A DNA stretch of 58,586 bases from Halobacillus faecis (GTDB lineage: Bacteria; Bacillota; Bacilli; Bacillales; Halobacillaceae), in the NCBI RefSeq assembly GCF_007991335.1, contig NZ_BJYD01000033.1, positions 1 to 58,586 of the forward strand, given 5' to 3'. A program made the translations under genes and the position numbers. Positions 8,574 to 17,657 of this stretch are shown in pieces; within the stretch, counting starts at the first letter, position 1, and every line of letters starts with the position of its first letter. The notes below the pieces were generated by a model. It had not been told where the DNA came from and searched no databases. It was given only the letters and a program-made list of their open reading frames with translations.

Positions 8574-9650
8574 TTACTTTTTCCTTTCATGACTTTGGAT
8601 GATGTCCATTACTTTTTCCTTCGTTTGTTCACTTTGATAGCTTTGCATGGATCTAAGAATCTGATCACGATTGTTGATCAGTTGACGGAGATCATTCAAT
8701 AAGGTTTCATTTGTGAGCTCCTCTTCCTCTCGTTTCATCGCATATCCTTGTTTAACAAAAGAGTCTGCATTCAAAATTTGGTCTCCGCGACTTGCTTTTC
8801 TTGATAATGGAATGAGAAGCATCGGTTTTTTCAAAGCTAAAAACTCAAATATAGCGTTTGACCCTGCTCTGGAGACGATATAGTCCGTAGCAGCAAACAA
8901 ATCCTTCAGCTCATCTTGGACATATTCGAACTGGGCATATCCACGTTTGTTGATGGACGTGTCTTTGTGCCCTTGCCCACAGATGTGAACAATCTGAACC
9001 TCCTGGAGCAATTCATCTAAATTATCGCGTATCGCATCATTGATTCTCTTTGATCCTGTACTGCCTCCCATCACCATTACCACAGGTTTCTGCTTGTGGA
9101 ATTCACACAGGGCTAAACCTCTAGAGCGGTCTCCTTCAAACAGTTCTTCGCGGACTACGGCCCCGATATATTCACCCTTTCCTTCCGGCAGATGTTTCAT
9201 GGTTTCAGGAAATGTAGCCAGGATTTTTTTTGCAAACGGGAAGGATAGTTTATTGGCCAGACCCGGCGTATAATCCGATTCATGAATAACGGTCGGAACG
9301 CTCTTCAAGCGTGCCGCCATAACGACAGGTACGGAGACAAATCCCCCTTTTGAAAAAATGACCTGGGGCTTCCGTTTCTGGATGATGCGGAGAGATTGAG
9401 CTAATCCTTTCAACACCTTAAAAGGATCCTTGAAGTTTTCCTTCGACATGTACCTTCTCAGTTTTCCTGTTGAGATGCCGTGGTAGGTGACTCCATCTAA
9501 CGGCTCAATCAAATTTCTTTCAATCCCACTATAGGATCCAATGTAATCGACGGTATATCCTTGTTTTTGAAATTCTGGAATAAGCGCAAGGTTCACGATG
9601 ACGTGACCCGCTGTCCCTCCACCTGTAAATAAAATCCTTTTTTGACTCAT
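8574..9650 (-). CDS. MurG-like N-acetylglucosaminyltransferase paralogue
   Basis: The 358-residue protein belongs to glycosyltransferase family 28 and is close to MurG, which adds GlcNAc to lipid I at the inner face of the membrane. The N-terminal loop reads GGGTAGHV where canonical MurG has GGGTGGH. The C-terminal UDP-sugar site reads [18 protein letters not shown] instead of the usual TRAG...E-L pattern. It stands alone rather than in a division/cell-wall cluster. Many Bacillaceae carry such a second MurG-type gene, so I read it as a paralogue whose acceptor may differ from lipid I. Confidence 0.75.
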   Translation of the reverse strand: MSQKRILFTGGGTAGHVIVNLALIPEFQKQGYTVDYIGSYSGIERNLIEPLDGVTYHGISTGKLRRYMSKENFKDPFKVLKGLAQSLRIIQKRKPQVIFSKGGFVSVPVVMAARLKSVPTVIHESDYTPGLANKLSFPFAKKILATFPETMKHLPEGKGEYIGAVVREELFEGDRSRGLALCEFHKQKPVVMVMGGSTGSKRINDAIRDNLDELLQEVQIVHICGQGHKDTSINKRGYAQFEYVQDELKDLFAATDYIVSRAGSNAIFEFLALKKPMLLIPLSRKASRGDQILNADSFVKQGYAMKREEEELTNETLLNDLRQLINNRDQILRSMQSYQSEQTKEKVMDIIQSHERKK

Positions 9651-9760
9651 ATGTTAATCAACGTCCTTTCAGAGGGCTTCTTAAGTAATTCTGGATGTGT
9701 TACTATGCTATAATCCTCGTATTCCTCTAAAGAGAATTGTACCAGAAAAGAGTGTGGCCT

Positions 9761-11122
9761 ATGTACGAAACAAAAACTTTAAAAGAAAAAATCAAACTGT
9801 TCAGCGTTATCCTCATTCCGATCCTGATTACACAAATCGGAATGTACTTGATGAACTTTTTCGATACGATTATGGCTGGTCAATCCGGCCCTGATCAACT
9901 GGCGGGAGTAGCGATAGGGTCAAGCATATGGATGCCTGTCTTTACAGGATTGAATGGCATTCTCATGGCTATTTCCCCAATTGTCGCTCAATTAAAAGGG
10001 GCAAAGAAAGAAAATGAAATCTCTTATTCCGTTAAACAAGGGATTTATTTATCCATCCTTTTGGCGGGAGGAATAGGAACACTCGGGTTCTTTTTATTGG
10101 ATCCGATCTTGTCTTTATTAGATATCACTCCAGAAGTCCGGCATGTAGCAAAATATTACTTATTGACACTGGGAATCGGGATTGTGCCCTTGTTTGTCTT
10201 CAACATCCTTCGGTCATTTGTAGATGCCTTAGGTCAAACCAAAGTTTCAATGGCCGTCATCCTGATGACACTGCCGATCAATGTTCTTTTTAATTATATG
10301 TTCATATTCGGTCGATTGGGTGCCCCTGAACTGGGAGGGATTGGTGCGGGAGTAGCTTCTGCTCTAACCTATTGGGTATCATTAGTCATTCTTGTTACCA
10401 TCATTCACAAACTCCGTCCACTAAGAACCTATAAGATTTTCCAATCATGGATTTCTCCTGAATGGAAAGAGTGGTGGGCACAATTGAAAATTGGCATTCC
10501 CATCGGTTTTGCCATCTTTTTTGAAACAAGTATTTTCGCTGCCGTCACATTTTTTATGACGGCTTATGACACGAATACGATTGCCGCTCACCAGGCAGCC
10601 ATTAATTTTGCCTCTCTTCTCTATATGGTTCCCTTGAGTATCGCCTTTGCATTAACCATTGCCGTTGGATTCGAAGTTGGGGCAGAAAGACACAAAGAAG
10701 CGAGAACTTATTCTTATTTAGGAATTGCATCAGCTGTAATGATGAGCGTCTTTGCAGGTCTGATTTTATTTTTGTTCGATGATGCGATTGCTAGACTCTA
10801 CAGCACAGATGAAAGGGTAATTGAATTAACTAAGAATTTCATCATCTATGCTATCTTCTTTCAGCTGTCGGATGGATTCGGCGCACCTCTGCAAGGGATT
10901 CTACGTGGATATAAAGATGTGAACATTACGCTTGTTATGGCGTTCATTTCTTATTGGGGCATTGGTTTGCCGAGTGGGTACTGGCTTGCGAACTATACGG
11001 CCCTCGGCCCTTACGGATACTGGTTAAGCTTGACGATCGGCTTAACCGCAGGAGCCATCACCCTTCTCATCCGTATGCTGTACATCCAAAAAAGAAAAAC
11101 CCAAACCAGCACTGCTTCCTAG
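9761..11122 (+). CDS. MATE family multidrug/cation efflux transporter
   Basis: This 453-residue protein has the roughly twelve membrane helices of the MATE family, which exports cationic drugs and metabolites in exchange for Na+ or H+. The early segment with FFDTIMAGQSG matches the family's first helix pair. The ATG at 9761 follows AAAGAGTG; a TTG eight codons upstream is the alternative. It is divergent from the MurG-like gene and followed at some distance by a bidirectional terminator. The substrate is not predictable. Confidence 0.88.
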   Translation: MYETKTLKEKIKLFSVILIPILITQIGMYLMNFFDTIMAGQSGPDQLAGVAIGSSIWMPVFTGLNGILMAISPIVAQLKGAKKENEISYSVKQGIYLSILLAGGIGTLGFFLLDPILSLLDITPEVRHVAKYYLLTLGIGIVPLFVFNILRSFVDALGQTKVSMAVILMTLPINVLFNYMFIFGRLGAPELGGIGAGVASALTYWVSLVILVTIIHKLRPLRTYKIFQSWISPEWKEWWAQLKIGIPIGFAIFFETSIFAAVTFFMTAYDTNTIAAHQAAINFASLLYMVPLSIAFALTIAVGFEVGAERHKEARTYSYLGIASAVMMSVFAGLILFLFDDAIARLYSTDERVIELTKNFIIYAIFFQLSDGFGAPLQGILRGYKDVNITLVMAFISYWGIGLPSGYWLANYTALGPYGYWLSLTIGLTAGAITLLIRMLYIQKRKTQTSTAS

Positions 11123-11260
11123 AGAATTGTAATTAACAATCTAAGAGGATTCTTGAAGATTCTGTGGGAGTAGGTTCGCATGAAAAGCGATCGGAGACAC
11201 GAGCGTGTGTGTTTTTGTACGATCTAATTCAAAACACGGCAAATCGTAGTTCCCCTGACC

Positions 11261-11324
11261 TTGACCCCGTATCTAAGGGCAGGAACTGTCATTCATTATA
11301 TCAACCAGGCAAGGCTTCCTTTAA
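11261..11324 (+). repeat. Diverged dispersed repeat, copy A
   Basis: This 64-nt stretch aligns without gaps to 30645-30708 at about 80% identity (13 differences by eye). It begins TTGACCCCGTATC and ends near GGCTTCCTTT. It lies in the 325-bp gap between the MATE and aldehyde dehydrogenase genes, about 80 bp before a terminator. The rest of the gap shows only short local hairpins. The two copies can be read in the same frame, but I see no ribosome-binding site or family that would make this a gene. Confidence 0.55.
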
Positions 11325-11400
11325 TAATGCCAGGTATGGGCTCCTAACAAAAGTTTCAAAACGAAATCTTCCACAATAGGGAGCAAATATTGGTTATGAA

Positions 11401-11431
11401 AAGAAGCGTCCTGGTGAGGGACGCTTCTTTT
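11401..11431. terminator. Bidirectional terminator between MATE and aldehyde dehydrogenase genes
   Basis: AAGAAGCGTCC pairs with GGACGCTTCTT around a short loop. T-rich sequence follows on the plus strand and A-rich sequence precedes it. The flanking genes converge. Confidence 0.85.
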
Positions 11432-11447
11432 GTTTTATTATAGGTGG

Positions 11448-12872
11448 TTACTTGTTTAAGTTAAGAACAATCAAGCGTTCCTCTGTCATGTCTTCAATCG
11501 TGTATTTCGGACCTTCTTTGCCCCACCCGCTGTCTTTCACACCACCGTAAGGCATGAGGTCAACCCGGTATTGGGAGGAGTCATTAACCATTAAACCTCC
11601 CACTTCAACATTCTTAGCTGCATAAAAAGCAGTATCGATATTCTGTGTGAAGATACCGCCTTGAAGACCATAAGGGGAGTCATTCACTTCTTCGATACAA
11701 GAGGAAAGGTTGGAAAATGGAATGATGCTCACGACGGGAGCGAATATTTCTTCACAAACGACTTTCATATCTGGTTTTACATTTGTTAAAACCGTCGGGT
11801 GAAATAAAGCAGCCTCACGATTGCCGCCGTGGATGATTTGGGCTCCTGCTGCCTTCGCTTCCTCCACCCATTCTTCGGCACGTGCGGCTTCTTCCTCGCT
11901 GATCATAGGACCGACATCCGTATTCGGGTCGTTCGGGTCTCCTACATTCAACTTTTCAATGGCTTGGATGAACTTGGCCTGAAATTCTTCACGTACCTCT
12001 TCATGTACATACAAACGTTGGACAGAAATACAAACTTGCCCGGCAAAGGCGTAACTTTTAGCGGCTACGTTTTCTGCAGCTGCATCAAGATCCGCTTCTC
12101 TATCAATAATAACTGGCGAGTTATTTCCGAGTTCCAGGACGAGTTTGTTCAGCCCTGTATTTTGTTTTAACTTCAATCCGACTTCTGCACTTCCAGTAAA
12201 TGTGTACAAGTTAATTCGCTCATCTTTCATCATTTGGTTGCCGACCGTTGAGCCTGAACCAACCACCACATTCAGAAACCCTTTCGGAAGTCCGGCTTCT
12301 TCGAACAACTTGGCCAATTTCAAAGCAGAAATCGGTGTTTTACTTGCAGGCTTCAAGACCACCGCATTCCCTGCCGCTATAGCAGGGGCAATCTTATGTG
12401 CCACAAGGTTCACCGGAAAATTGAAAGGGCTGATGGCTCCGACAACTCCCACCGGGACCTTGATCGTAAAAGCCATACGGTTTTCAGACCCTGGCGCTGC
12501 TTCTACTGGAACACCTTCCCCGTGAATCCGCTTCGCCTCTTCTGCAGCTAGTTCAAAGGTCTGAGCCGCCCGGTCTACCTCTGTTAACGCTTGTTTGATC
12601 GGCTTCCCGGCTTCCATCGTAATGACTTTTGCCATGTCTTCCTGGTTCTCTTTCAATCGTTCACTTACACGTTTCAATATTTCAAAGCGTTCATAAGGAG
12701 ACATGGCATGCTGTTTATACGCATGCGTCGCTGCTTCAATGGCAGCATCCACTTCTTTTTCAGACGCTTTAGCCACCTGCGCAAAGGTTTCCTGTGTGTA
12801 TTTGTTCCATACGTCCAGTTGATCATTGGTGTCTATCCATTCCCCATTAATATAGAGCTTATGACGATCCAT
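11448..12872 (-). CDS. Aldehyde dehydrogenase family protein (NAD(P)-dependent)
   Basis: This 474-residue cytosolic enzyme oxidises an aldehyde to the acid. Core motifs are present: SPFNFPVN for nucleotide binding, LELGNNSPVI with the general-base Glu, and AGQVCISVQR with the catalytic Cys. The CISVQR context resembles the lactaldehyde dehydrogenase-like branch of the superfamily more than betaine-aldehyde or succinate-semialdehyde enzymes, but the substrate is uncertain. AAAGGAGAGAGG precedes the ATG. It appears monocistronic, with its own terminator downstream and the nupC terminator upstream. Confidence 0.85.
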   Translation of the reverse strand: MDRHKLYINGEWIDTNDQLDVWNKYTQETFAQVAKASEKEVDAAIEAATHAYKQHAMSPYERFEILKRVSERLKENQEDMAKVITMEAGKPIKQALTEVDRAAQTFELAAEEAKRIHGEGVPVEAAPGSENRMAFTIKVPVGVVGAISPFNFPVNLVAHKIAPAIAAGNAVVLKPASKTPISALKLAKLFEEAGLPKGFLNVVVGSGSTVGNQMMKDERINLYTFTGSAEVGLKLKQNTGLNKLVLELGNNSPVIIDREADLDAAAENVAAKSYAFAGQVCISVQRLYVHEEVREEFQAKFIQAIEKLNVGDPNDPNTDVGPMISEEEAARAEEWVEEAKAAGAQIIHGGNREAALFHPTVLTNVKPDMKVVCEEIFAPVVSIIPFSNLSSCIEEVNDSPYGLQGGIFTQNIDTAFYAAKNVEVGGLMVNDSSQYRVDLMPYGGVKDSGWGKEGPKYTIEDMTEERLIVLNLNK

Positions 12873-12961
12873 GAACCTCTCTCCTTTGAAATAGAATCTA
12901 CGACTTTTCCTATTCCCTTATTCACGGTTGGGTAACACGCACGGATGCTTATAAAACAAAA

Positions 12962-12999
12962 AAAAGTCTGAATGGAGGAAACCCTCCATTCAGACTTTT
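12962..12999 (-). terminator. Terminator of nupC
   Basis: A perfect 17-bp stem pairs 12962-12978 with 12983-12999 around AAAC. The A-run at its left end becomes a U-run on the minus strand, eight bases past the nupC stop. Confidence 0.9.
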
Positions 13000-13006
13000 C
13001 GGCACT

Positions 13007-14194
13007 TTATAGGAATAATCCTGCAATTGTTGCAGAAAGCATAGAACCTAGAGTCGCACCGATAAGAAGCTTCATACCGAAACCAGATACTCGTCCACCT
13101 TTTTCCGCATCGATCCCTTGAACCGTACCAGCAATGATACCAATCGAGGAGAAGTTAGCGAAACTTGTAAGGAAGACCGTTACAATACCAACGGTTTTCT
13201 CAGATACGCTATCAAGCATGTTAGAGAATTCAAGCATCGCGACAAATTCGTTCGTTACGATTTTCGTACCCATGATTGCACCAGCGTCAACGACTTCAGC
13301 AGCTGGAATACCCATCAGCAATCCAATTGGAGCAATAATATAACCAAGGAGTTCTTGAAGCGTAAATCCGTTGAATACAGCTCCAAACACCCAGTTTACA
13401 AGCTCAAGTGATGCGATGAAGGCAATCAACATGGATGCAACGATCAAGGCGATTTTACCACCATCAAGAGCACCATTACCCATCGCTTCGAAGAAACTTT
13501 TCGCATTGGAAACATCTTGAATATCAACTTTGTCCTCTTCTTTAGAAACTTTAACCGGTGCAATAATGGATGCAACGATCAAGGCACTGAACATGTTTAA
13601 TGGAAGAGCAACAAGGATATATTGACTTGGCAGCATTCCAAGGTACGCACCTACGATAGAAGCAGATACAGATCCCATTGCAGAAGCACTGACAATATAC
13701 AAACGGTTGTCATTCAAGTTGTGAAACTGTGACTTGATCGCAATCAAAGCTTCTGACTGACCGAAGAAAATACTGTTTACTGCGTTGAAAGATTCAACCT
13801 TCGGCAAACCAGTAATCTTAGATAGTCCCCAACCGAGATATTTAATAATGAATGGCAAGATCTTCAAATACGTCAAAACAGATAGAATAGTTGCGAAGAA
13901 AATGATGATGAGTAGGACGTTGAAGAAGAACACGCCGTTTTCTCCTACCTCTACGCCACCTAGTACGAAGTTAACCCCGACCGTTCCAAACTCAATCAAC
14001 TTGTTGAACCCGGCGGAAATCCCGTCAATAATGAGTTTTCCGATGGTCGTGTTGAACATGAAAGCCGTGATCAGCAACTGAACGGCAATCATGACAGCTA
14101 CACCTTTAAAGTTAATGTTCTTACGATCGTTGGACATCAGAAAAGCGATTCCAAGAATGATCGCAACAGCAAGAATTCCTAAAAGAATACCCAC
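13007..14194 (-). CDS. nupC: NupC-type concentrative nucleoside transporter
   Basis: The 395-residue protein belongs to the CNT family, which imports nucleosides with Na+ or H+. It matches the length of B. subtilis NupC and is hydrophobic throughout, with the core segment SIFFGQSEALIAIKSQ. It starts with GTG; GGGGAGGA sits seven bases upstream. The gene is monocistronic between its own promoter and terminator. A sigma-A promoter and a CcpA-type cre site lie upstream, so repression by preferred carbon sources is likely. The nucleoside range cannot be told. Confidence 0.92.
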   Translation of the reverse strand: MGILLGILAVAIILGIAFLMSNDRKNINFKGVAVMIAVQLLITAFMFNTTIGKLIIDGISAGFNKLIEFGTVGVNFVLGGVEVGENGVFFFNVLLIIIFFATILSVLTYLKILPFIIKYLGWGLSKITGLPKVESFNAVNSIFFGQSEALIAIKSQFHNLNDNRLYIVSASAMGSVSASIVGAYLGMLPSQYILVALPLNMFSALIVASIIAPVKVSKEEDKVDIQDVSNAKSFFEAMGNGALDGGKIALIVASMLIAFIASLELVNWVFGAVFNGFTLQELLGYIIAPIGLLMGIPAAEVVDAGAIMGTKIVTNEFVAMLEFSNMLDSVSEKTVGIVTVFLTSFANFSSIGIIAGTVQGIDAEKGGRVSGFGMKLLIGATLGSMLSATIAGLFL

Positions 14195-14229
14195 AATAAG
14201 TCCTCCCCTAATTGTTAAATAAAGTATTT

Positions 14230-14245
14230 ATGAAAATGCTTACAT
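14230..14245 (-). promoter_or_regulatory. Candidate CcpA cre site before nupC
   Basis: On the minus strand the site reads ATGTAAGCATTTTCAT, matching the cre consensus at all fixed positions except A for G at the central position. It lies about 20 bases downstream of the predicted transcription start, a position where bound CcpA can block elongation. Confidence 0.6.
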
Positions 14246-14263
14246 CAAGTAATTCCACTATGG

Positions 14264-14292
14264 ATTTTATCAGGTTGTCAGACGTCATGCAA
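14264..14292 (-). promoter_or_regulatory. Sigma-A promoter of nupC
   Basis: TTGCAT (14287-14292) and TAAAAT (14264-14269) on the minus strand are separated by exactly 17 bases. The leader to the GTG is about 60 bases and contains the cre site. Confidence 0.7.
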
Positions 14293-14430
14293 GGTTTATT
14301 TGTATGTAATAAATAACAAATCATGACATGCTAGTCACCCTATGCTCTAATATGCCTTTATTTATAAGGGTTTATCCCTTTTTAAGGATCTTAATATTTT
14401 TTTGTCACATGGGTATACACTTGTACACAA

Positions 14431-14460
14431 AAAAAGAAACGCCAAAAAGCGTTTCTTTTT
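14431..14460 (-). terminator. Terminator of the siderophore-uptake operon
   Basis: AAAAAGAAACGC pairs with GCGTTTCTTTTT immediately after the yfhA-type stop. The minus-strand transcript ends in a U-run. Confidence 0.88.
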
Positions 14461-15453
14461 CTATGACTTTTGCATTTTTCTTAATAAGAACAAGAAATAC
14501 GGGGCTCCAATAATAGCAGTGAAAATTCCTGCCGGGACTTCTGTAGGTGGAAACAAGCCTCGACCCAAATTATCAGCAACCATTAAGAGTAACGTTCCCG
14601 TTAGTGCTGAAACAGGCAAAAGATAGATATGCTTATTTCCTACCAATTGACGGGCAATATGCGGAGCAATTAAACCGACAAATCCAAGTGTACCTACTAC
14701 TGCTACTGAGGCACCTGCAAGAATCACCGCTATGATCAATAATAGCAGTCTTGCTTTTCGAACAGGTTCTCCGAGTCCTTCTGCGACATCGTCTCCAAGA
14801 CTAAGAACATCAAGCTTTGGAGCTAGGAAAAGCGTAGCCGGAACAACAATCACAATCCAAGGCAGCAGCAGCCACACATCTGTCCAATCTTTCCCCCATA
14901 AGCTGCCGGTTAACCAGACCAGTGCTGCATTCGTCTCCAATGGAAATTTAACCGTTAAGAACTGAATTCCTGCCTGACAAATCGCCCCTAGCGCTATACC
15001 GACAAGGGCAAGGGTTGCTGGCTGGACGCCTCTTTTAAATGCGAAGATATAGAGGCCGATTGTGACTAATCCCGCTCCTATGAATGCGGCAATCGGAAGG
15101 CCGATGACAGGCAAAGAAGGAAAGAGGATGATTACAGCGGCCGCTGCAAACCCTGCCCCTTTAGTAATTCCAATGACATCCGGTGAAGCAAGAGGATTCC
15201 GAATGATCCCTTGTAGGATGGCGCCGGATATCCCTAATCCAGTTCCTACCAACAAGCTCATAATGATTCGTGGCAAACGAAAATTCTCAATAATGTACCT
15301 GTTCCCTCCTACTTCCACACCAGCGAAATAATTGAATATGGCACCGGGCGGAATCCATACAGCGCCTATACCAATGGATAGAAAAGCTCCTAACAAGACG
15401 AGGATAGAAAGAGAGATCATGATCACGACGGGATGCATCTTTTTCAATCTCAT
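14461..15453 (-). CDS. yfhA: Iron-siderophore ABC permease, FecCD family (YfhA-like)
   Basis: This 330-residue protein is one of two different permease subunits of an iron(III)-hydroxamate-type ABC importer in the cell membrane. It has about ten helices and the FecCD signatures FRLPRIIMSLLVGTGLGISG and GFVGLIAPHIAR, the latter contacting the ATPase. Its ATG overlaps the stop of the YfiZ-like gene by four bases, so it is the last gene of yfiY-yfiZ-yfhA. In B. subtilis this system takes up schizokinen- and arthrobactin-type siderophores; the ligand here is inferred. Confidence 0.88.
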   Translation of the reverse strand: MRLKKMHPVVIMISLSILVLLGAFLSIGIGAVWIPPGAIFNYFAGVEVGGNRYIIENFRLPRIIMSLLVGTGLGISGAILQGIIRNPLASPDVIGITKGAGFAAAAVIILFPSLPVIGLPIAAFIGAGLVTIGLYIFAFKRGVQPATLALVGIALGAICQAGIQFLTVKFPLETNAALVWLTGSLWGKDWTDVWLLLPWIVIVVPATLFLAPKLDVLSLGDDVAEGLGEPVRKARLLLLIIAVILAGASVAVVGTLGFVGLIAPHIARQLVGNKHIYLLPVSALTGTLLLMVADNLGRGLFPPTEVPAGIFTAIIGAPYFLFLLRKMQKS

Positions 15454-16469
15454 GCTGCTCGTCCCCCTCTGCTAGCCAAATATAAGAAAAATGGGGCACC
15501 CAGTAGTGCCGTCACTATACCCACCGGAGACTCTGCTGGAAAGGAAATGAACCTGGACAATACATCCGAGATCGTCAATAATGCCGCACCAAAGACGGCT
15601 GACACCGGAAGGACCACACGATAATCTGATCCCATGAGCTTTCGTACAATATTTGGTATGATCAAGCCTATAAAACCGATTGGACCTGCCACGGCTACCG
15701 AAATGCCGGCCAACAGGATGACTAAGATGGCTGATGAAGCCCGGATCCACCCAATTCTCTGTCCTAATCCCCTCGCGACATCGTCACCTAATCCGAGAAT
15801 CGTCAGCCCTTTGCCTAGAAATAGTGCCCCAATGAGACCAGTCAATGACCATGGAATCATCAAGCGGACATCAGCCCATGTTCGACCATCAATACCACCA
15901 GCAAGCCAAAAAAGAACATCTTCGGTTGATGTTTCATGAAAAAGGACGATCCCTTCAATTAAAGAGGACAAAAACAAATGGACCGTAATCCCTGCCAATG
16001 CCAATTTGACAGGCGTCATCCCCCCACCTGTAGAAGAGAGTGAATAGACAATCGCACCTCCAACAGCTGCACCCAAGAATGCAAAATATACAAGCGTCGA
16101 AGACCCTAACCCAGGAAAGAGCACAACACCAGCGACCACCATTAACGACGCTCCTGCATTGACTCCAAACACTTGTGGGGAGGCTAAGGGATTGTTCGTA
16201 ATGGCTTGCATGATCCCTCCAGCAATAGCTAAACATGCGCCGACAATCATTCCTACTATAGCTCTCGGTAAGCGGATGGTATGAATGATGGAAGCGGCTT
16301 TCCCGGCATCAGGAGAAACCAAGAGTTTGAACACATCAGCAAATGGAATGGCGTAGGCACCTATACTTAAACTCGCGATAAAGCTCGCAATAAGAACAAG
16401 AATGCCGCCAAAGAAAATAAGGGCCCACTTATATTTGACTACAGATGATTGCTCAGATATATGCTGCAC
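15450..16469 (-). CDS. yfiZ: Iron-siderophore ABC permease, FecCD family (YfiZ-like)
   Basis: This 339-residue permease subunit pairs with the next gene's product to form the membrane channel. FecCD signatures IRLPRAIVGMIVGACLAIAG and GFIGLIIPNIVRKLMG are intact, within about ten helices. It lies 106 bp after the binding-protein gene, with a partial terminator hairpin in that gap, and overlaps yfhA by four bases. No ATPase gene is present in the operon, so a shared ATPase such as a YusV homologue must act from elsewhere. Confidence 0.88.
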   Translation of the reverse strand: MQHISEQSSVVKYKWALIFFGGILVLIASFIASLSIGAYAIPFADVFKLLVSPDAGKAASIIHTIRLPRAIVGMIVGACLAIAGGIMQAITNNPLASPQVFGVNAGASLMVVAGVVLFPGLGSSTLVYFAFLGAAVGGAIVYSLSSTGGGMTPVKLALAGITVHLFLSSLIEGIVLFHETSTEDVLFWLAGGIDGRTWADVRLMIPWSLTGLIGALFLGKGLTILGLGDDVARGLGQRIGWIRASSAILVILLAGISVAVAGPIGFIGLIIPNIVRKLMGSDYRVVLPVSAVFGAALLTISDVLSRFISFPAESPVGIVTALLGAPFFLYLASRGGRAA

Positions 16470-16542
16470 TTGAATTCTCCTATCTATAAACTCTTTTCAC
16501 CTTATCACAAACGCCAGGAAAACGTCTTCTGGTAAAAAGGAA

Positions 16543-16567
16543 AGAGCGAAGGGTCTGCCTCCGCTCT
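16543..16567 (-). terminator. Intercistronic hairpin between yfiY and yfiZ
   Basis: AGAGCG (16543-16548) pairs with CGCTCT (16562-16567), extended inward by AAG/CTT-type pairs; a T-rich tail follows on the minus strand. Placed right after the binding-protein gene, it probably lowers permease expression relative to the binding protein or stabilises the 5' message. Confidence 0.6.
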
Positions 16568-16575
16568 CTGAACAA

Positions 16576-17532
16576 TTATTCTTCATATAAATAGTTGATG
16601 GCGTCCTCTAGAATCTTTTCAGATGAAATCAAGCCACGGAAACGGGACCACATGTTACGATCAACTTCGTGGACCTCTCCATTTTTCACAGCTGAAATAT
16701 CCTGATACAATTCATTGCTTTCCCACTCATCAACGACCGTTTGATCGCCAGCGACCATATGGAACATCACATCTGGATTGAACTCAACGACCTGTTCCAG
16801 GTTAATCTTGTTGTAGCGTTCGTCTCCACTCTGGATCGCATTTTTCAAACCAATAGATTCCAACAGAGAGCCTGTGTAAGATTCCATGTTGTGGGCGAAG
16901 TAACCGCTGTCCGCGACTACTGCAGGGAGAACGGTCCTCTCCTCGTCCTCAGGTACCTGGGCTCGAAGCTCTTCCATTTTTGCCTTATGATCGGCTAAAA
17001 CTTCTTCCCCTTTTTCTTCCATGCCCATGGCTTTTGATACGGTTTCAAAGCTTGAGATAATGCCTTCGTAATCAGCGGCTAGAGAAGGAAGAATGATTGT
17101 CGGAGCAATATCCGACAACTGATCATAGATATCTTTGTGCCTCTTCATATCTGCAATAATCAAATCGGGTTGAAGAGAACTAATCACTTCTAAGGAAGGC
17201 TGTTTTCTCGTCCCTACGGATGTATAATCACCGATTTTCTCACGGATCGGTTCGATGATGCGTTCTGAATCATCATCGTCTGCGATACCGACAGGTGAAA
17301 CCCCTAAAGAAGCAAGGTTGTCAACGAATGAAAATTCAAGAGCCACGACCTTCTCAGGTTTGCCCGTAATTTCGGTCTCTCCCATTTCATGTTCAATCAC
17401 GCGTGTATCTTCTGTGGCTTCACTGTCTTTATCCTGAGTGTCTTCTGATGTTTGATCTTCGGAAGAACTTCCACATGCAGTGACCATTAGAATAAGAGCA
17501 AGCATACAAAAGGAAAATAAAGTTTTCTTCAT
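16576..17532 (-). CDS. yfiY: Iron-siderophore substrate-binding lipoprotein (YfiY-like)
   Basis: This 318-residue lipoprotein captures ferric siderophore outside the membrane and delivers it to the FecCD permeases. A signal peptide leads to the lipobox VTACG, followed by an acidic Ser/Asp/Glu linker and a class III binding-protein fold. The start is the ATG at 17532, eight bases after GGAGGT; five codons upstream another start is possible but lacks spacing. A 15-bp perfect Fur-type palindrome overlaps the start of transcription, so iron starvation should induce the operon. Confidence 0.9.
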   Translation of the reverse strand: MKKTLFSFCMLALILMVTACGSSSEDQTSEDTQDKDSEATEDTRVIEHEMGETEITGKPEKVVALEFSFVDNLASLGVSPVGIADDDDSERIIEPIREKIGDYTSVGTRKQPSLEVISSLQPDLIIADMKRHKDIYDQLSDIAPTIILPSLAADYEGIISSFETVSKAMGMEEKGEEVLADHKAKMEELRAQVPEDEERTVLPAVVADSGYFAHNMESYTGSLLESIGLKNAIQSGDERYNKINLEQVVEFNPDVMFHMVAGDQTVVDEWESNELYQDISAVKNGEVHEVDRNMWSRFRGLISSEKILEDAINYLYEE

Positions 17533-17553
17533 ATGTACTACCTCCATTGTTAT

Positions 17554-17568
17554 TGATAATCATTATCA
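17554..17568. promoter_or_regulatory. Fur box upstream of yfiY
   Basis: TGATAATCATTATCA is a perfect 7-1-7 inverted repeat matching the Bacillus Fur consensus. It sits just downstream of the predicted -10, where Fur-Fe would block transcription. Confidence 0.93.
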
Positions 17569-17580
17569 AACACTTCATTT

Positions 17581-17609
17581 ATCATACTTAAATTTAAGAT
17601 AATTGTAAA
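17581..17609 (-). promoter_or_regulatory. Sigma-A promoter of the yfiY-yfiZ-yfhA operon
   Basis: TTTACA (17604-17609) and TATGAT (17581-17586) on the minus strand are 17 bases apart. The predicted start is about 40 bases before the yfiY ATG, with the Fur box covering the first transcribed bases. Confidence 0.75.
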
Positions 17610-17620
17610 GGAGATAACAA

Positions 17621-17653
17621 AAGGACTGCCGCTCCATTTGTGCGACAGTCCTT
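17621..17653 (-). terminator. Terminator of the LysM-CAP gene
   Basis: AAGGACTG (17621-17628) pairs with CAGTCCTT (17646-17653), with an inner GC-rich stem. A TTTT tract follows on the minus strand. Confidence 0.8.
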
Positions 17654-17657
17654 CCAT

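Noticed and set aside
11164-11379. A 71-codon frame across repeat copy A
   Set aside because: It has no convincing ribosome-binding site and the only recurring part is the dispersed repeat; kept as a repeat rather than a gene.
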